A program made the translations under genes and the position numbers. A stretch of 15,675 nt of DNA from Megasphaera sp. UBA5897 (GTDB taxonomy: Bacteria; Bacillota; Negativicutes; Veillonellales; Megasphaeraceae), in the NCBI GenBank assembly GCA_002431345.1, contig DJEN01000084.1, forward strand, positions 1-15,675, given 5' to 3'. Below the pieces are notes generated by a model, which was not told where the DNA came from, ran no database searches, and was given only the letters and a program-made list of their open reading frames with translations. Shown in pieces: positions 13,908-15,675 of this stretch. Position 1 is the stretch's first letter; every line of letters starts with the position of its first letter.

Positions 13908-13957
13908 GGGCTGTAACAAAATGAGAAAATTTTAGCCCATTTTGTCACAGTCCTTTT
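13908..13957 (+). terminator. Terminator at the end of the aroF-aroK operon
   Basis: GGGCTGTAACAAAATG (13908-13923) pairs with CATTTTGTCACAGTCC (13938-13953) through 16 positions, with one G-T wobble and one A-C mismatch, around a 14-base loop. TTTT follows at 13954-13957. It sits 12 bases after the aroK stop and separates aroD from the operon. Confidence 0.8.
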
Positions 13958-13967
13958 GCTGTACTGT

Positions 13968-14050
13968 TTTACATATATAGCTATAGCTTGCTGTACTACG
14001 ATTTATTTTCATCAAATGAGTTTAAACTGTATTAAACTATGAGGAGACAT
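13968..14050 (+). promoter_or_regulatory. aroD upstream region with candidate promoter and two palindromes
   Basis: The gap between the operon terminator and aroD holds a plausible but weak promoter, TTTACA (13968-13973), 18 bp, then TGTACT (13992-13997). It has two perfect 10-bp palindromes, TATAGCTATA (13976-13985) and AGTTTAAACT (14019-14028), and a direct repeat TTAAACT at 14022-14028 and 14032-14038 with a 10-bp period. These could be operator half-sites or chance AT-rich features. There is no aromatic-rich leader and no attenuator here. Confidence 0.35.
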
Positions 14051-14054
14051 ATTA

Positions 14055-14804
14055 ATGATATATATAGGAAACGTTCCGCTGGATAATCAGATGCCCAAAA
14101 TCTGTGTTCCTTTGGTCGGACAAACGCTGGACGTGTTGCAGAAAGAATGCTTGTATTTGCAGGATAAGCCCTATGATGTCGTAGAATTTCGCGCTGATTT
14201 TCTTGACGGCGTGACAGAAGAAGGCATCCTGATGCTTGCCTTGCGGGCTATACGGCAGGTACTTCCGCAGAGCCCACTGTTGTTTACCTTTCGCACAAAG
14301 CAAGAAGGCGGTGAAGCCAAACTTTTTGACTGGGACTATGCGGCGCTTTTGACGCAGGCTGTGCAGTCCGGGTGGATTGATGCGATTGATATCGAATATT
14401 TCCGCAGCCGGACATATACAGAGCCGGTCATACAACTGGCCAAAGAAAAAGGCGTGACGGTTGTCATGAGCAGCCATGATTTCAAAAAAACGCCGCCCTA
14501 TGAAGAACTCGTGCAGCGGCTGCTAGGGATGAAAGAGCAGGGTGCTGATGTAGCCAAGCTCGCCTGCATGCCCCAGTGTGCTGCTGATGTCCTGACGCTG
14601 CTGCAGGCGACGAATTATGTCAAAACGCAGTATCCCGATGAACCGCTCATTACGATGTCCATGGGACAGCTGGGCGTCATCAGCCGTATCAGCGGCGAAG
14701 TATTTGGCTCTGCCATGACCTTTGGCGCAGCCAAGAAAGCATCGGCTCCGGGACAGCTGGACATAGCGGCACTGCAGCAATGCCTGCAGGTACTGCATGG
14801 TTAA
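14055..14804 (+). CDS. aroD: 3-dehydroquinate dehydratase, type I
   Basis: This 249-residue enzyme dehydrates 3-dehydroquinate to 3-dehydroshikimate through a Schiff base. Key residues are in place: EFRAD (44-48), the HD of MSSHDF (138-143; catalytic His141), the Schiff-base Lys168 in VAKLA, Arg211 in ISRISGE, and the SAPGQLD loop (230-236). The class I TIM-barrel length is typical. The start at 14055 follows GAGGAG at 14041-14046. It is the only shikimate gene on this strand placed after the operon terminator, so it is probably transcribed separately. Together with the operon it completes the path to chorismate. It ends just before a bidirectional terminator shared with the convergent LysR gene. 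Confidence 0.96.
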   Translation: MIYIGNVPLDNQMPKICVPLVGQTLDVLQKECLYLQDKPYDVVEFRADFLDGVTEEGILMLALRAIRQVLPQSPLLFTFRTKQEGGEAKLFDWDYAALLTQAVQSGWIDAIDIEYFRSRTYTEPVIQLAKEKGVTVVMSSHDFKKTPPYEELVQRLLGMKEQGADVAKLACMPQCAADVLTLLQATNYVKTQYPDEPLITMSMGQLGVISRISGEVFGSAMTFGAAKKASAPGQLDIAALQQCLQVLHG

Positions 14805-14810
14805 AAACAT

Positions 14811-14850
14811 AAAAAAGACGTATCACATCATCATGCGATACGTCTTTTTT
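14811..14850. terminator. Bidirectional terminator between aroD and the LysR gene
   Basis: AAAAAAGACGTATC (14811-14824) and GATACGTCTTTTTT (14837-14850) form a perfect 14-bp stem with A and T runs in the arms. An A-C mismatch and three more pairs (CAT/ATG) extend it around a CATC loop. It would terminate aroD and, from the other strand, the LysR gene. Confidence 0.9.
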
Positions 14851-14871
14851 GTAGTTTGTAGTTTGTAGTTT
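14851..14871. repeat. Three tandem copies of GTAGTTT
   Basis: The 7-bp unit GTAGTTT is repeated exactly three times, at 14851-14857, 14858-14864 and 14865-14871. It lies between the bidirectional terminator and the LysR stop codon. It is followed by a CACTA-rich stretch (14875-14893) that runs into the end of that gene. It looks like a small slippage-prone tract. Confidence 0.8.
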
Positions 14872-14883
14872 TACCACTAGTCA

Positions 14884-15675
14884 CTACTCACTAACGGCTT
14901 CTTTAATATAAGCGATGCAGGATTTGACGGCGTCTGACTGGCCGGCGTCTTTTTTCCAGCTCATGCAGAGCGGAATGCGGCAAGATGGAGAAAGGGGTTT
15001 CCAGTGCATCGGATGACTTGTTTCTTCTTGAGGTTGATAAGAGAAAATCAGGCCGTGCGTGACAGAACCTAATAACATCTTATTATATAATGTGTTGCCT
15101 TCGCCGATGAAATGCAGGCTGTTGCGTTCTTTCTGCAGCCAATTTAGCACTAAGTTCATTTCTAAGCGCGAAGAAGGACCTAGAAGGGGGCGTTCAGCAA
15201 TGTCAGCAGCCGAGATATTTTCCTGCTGCGTCAATACTGCATCGTCAGTAAAAATGCCCAATTCTTCCTGCCAAGGAAGGGGAAATACATGGATGGCAGG
15301 TTCGTCGTTTGTCGCATGCAAAGTGATAATGATATCGAGCTCTTCTTTTTGTAGCTTTTGCAACAGCGTGTCCGCATCTCCCGTATGGATTTCAAAATAC
15401 ACGTTTTTGTGCTGCGCTTGGAAAGCAGCCAGTATATGTGCCAGCTTGGCAGCAGCGGCAAATTCACCGCAGCCAATGTGAATCGTTCCGGACAGCCGTT
15501 CCAAAACCGTCGTAAATTCATCTTTTGTTTTATCGACGAGCGCAAGAATCTCTTCGGCTCGTTTTTTCATCAGCACGCCGTTTTCCGTGAGTGCCAGATT
15601 TTCTTTGCGGTCTAAAAGGGGGACGCCCAATTCTTCTTCCAGCTGCATAATTTGCCGGGACAGCGTAGGCTGCGT
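14884..15675 (-). CDS. LysR-family transcriptional regulator, N-terminus cut by the window
   Basis: The minus-strand frame is open to the window edge and gives 263 residues, so roughly the first 30-35 residues are missing. The visible start, TQPTLSRQIMQLEEELGVPLLDR, is the recognition helix and wing of the LysR helix-turn-helix, followed by the linker helix to about residue 50. The rest is the LysR effector domain (SGTIHIGCGEF..., LDIIITLHA, LGIFTDDAV, RPLLGPSSR, GLIFSYQPQE), which binds an unknown small molecule. An ATG at 15648 lies inside the DNA-binding domain and is not the true start. Tandem stops TAG (14886-14884) and TGA (14883-14881) close the gene. It is convergent with aroD, and its own promoter is outside the window, so a link to aromatic metabolism is possible but not shown. 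Confidence 0.93.
   Translation of the reverse strand, partial: TQPTLSRQIMQLEEELGVPLLDRKENLALTENGVLMKKRAEEILALVDKTKDEFTTVLERLSGTIHIGCGEFAAAAKLAHILAAFQAQHKNVYFEIHTGDADTLLQKLQKEELDIIITLHATNDEPAIHVFPLPWQEELGIFTDDAVLTQQENISAADIAERPLLGPSSRLEMNLVLNWLQKERNSLHFIGEGNTLYNKMLLGSVTHGLIFSYQPQEETSHPMHWKPLSPSCRIPLCMSWKKDAGQSDAVKSCIAYIKEAVSE

Noticed and set aside
14851..14893. CRISPR-like or attachment-site repeat
   Set aside because: Only three 7-bp units without spacers, with no integrase or cas gene nearby; better read as a simple tandem repeat.
15059..15481. 140-codon plus-strand open frame opposite the LysR gene
   Set aside because: It is Ser/Cys-rich and antisense to a clear LysR effector domain.

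Overview
The window is a dense, low-to-medium GC bacterial segment with Firmicutes-type ribosome binding sites and sigma-70/SigA-type promoters. It reads most like a Negativicutes genome (Megasphaera or a relative). That placement is an inference from protein style and gene content, not from a marker gene.

Layout. (1) Positions 1-667: the tail of an unidentified gene, then a fluoride riboswitch with an intrinsic terminator controlling crcB/fluC. (2) Positions 695-4013: a probable four-gene unit: a SUFU-domain protein, a YgfM-like FAD-binding-domain protein with an abnormal start region, the selenium-dependent-hydroxylase accessory protein YqeC, and a membrane-anchored polysaccharide deacetylase. 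(3) Positions 4045-4814: a promoter, a 46-codon leader peptide packed with Tyr, Phe and Trp codons, an attenuator-type terminator, one gene for a tandem-ACT protein, and a long bidirectional terminator. (4) Positions 4820-5951: a divergent type I-alpha DAHP synthase with its own promoter. (5) Positions 6014-13957: a second promoter, a paralogous 56-codon Tyr/Phe/Trp-rich leader peptide and a second attenuator-type terminator. These precede a tight operon: type I-beta DAHP synthase, tyrA, aroB, aroA, aroC, pheA, aroE, aroK, then a terminator. (6) Positions 13958-14850: aroD, probably with its own promoter, and a bidirectional terminator. (7) Positions 14851-15675: a small tandem repeat and a convergent LysR-family regulator cut by the window edge.

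Together the genes encode all seven shikimate-pathway steps to chorismate (DAHP synthase twice, AroB, AroD, AroE, AroK, AroA, AroC) plus prephenate dehydrogenase and prephenate dehydratase. Chorismate mutase and the final aminotransferase are not here.

The most interesting signal is the pair of duplicated aromatic-rich leader regions. They share promoter layout, a YxFTYFSW peptide core, an identical 20-nt coding block, an identical terminator core, and an 8-nt leader segment (CACATGAG) complementary to the terminator apex (CTCATGTG). This supports a shared ribosome-stalling attenuation system that senses aromatic amino acids and controls both the biosynthetic operon and a stand-alone tandem-ACT protein.
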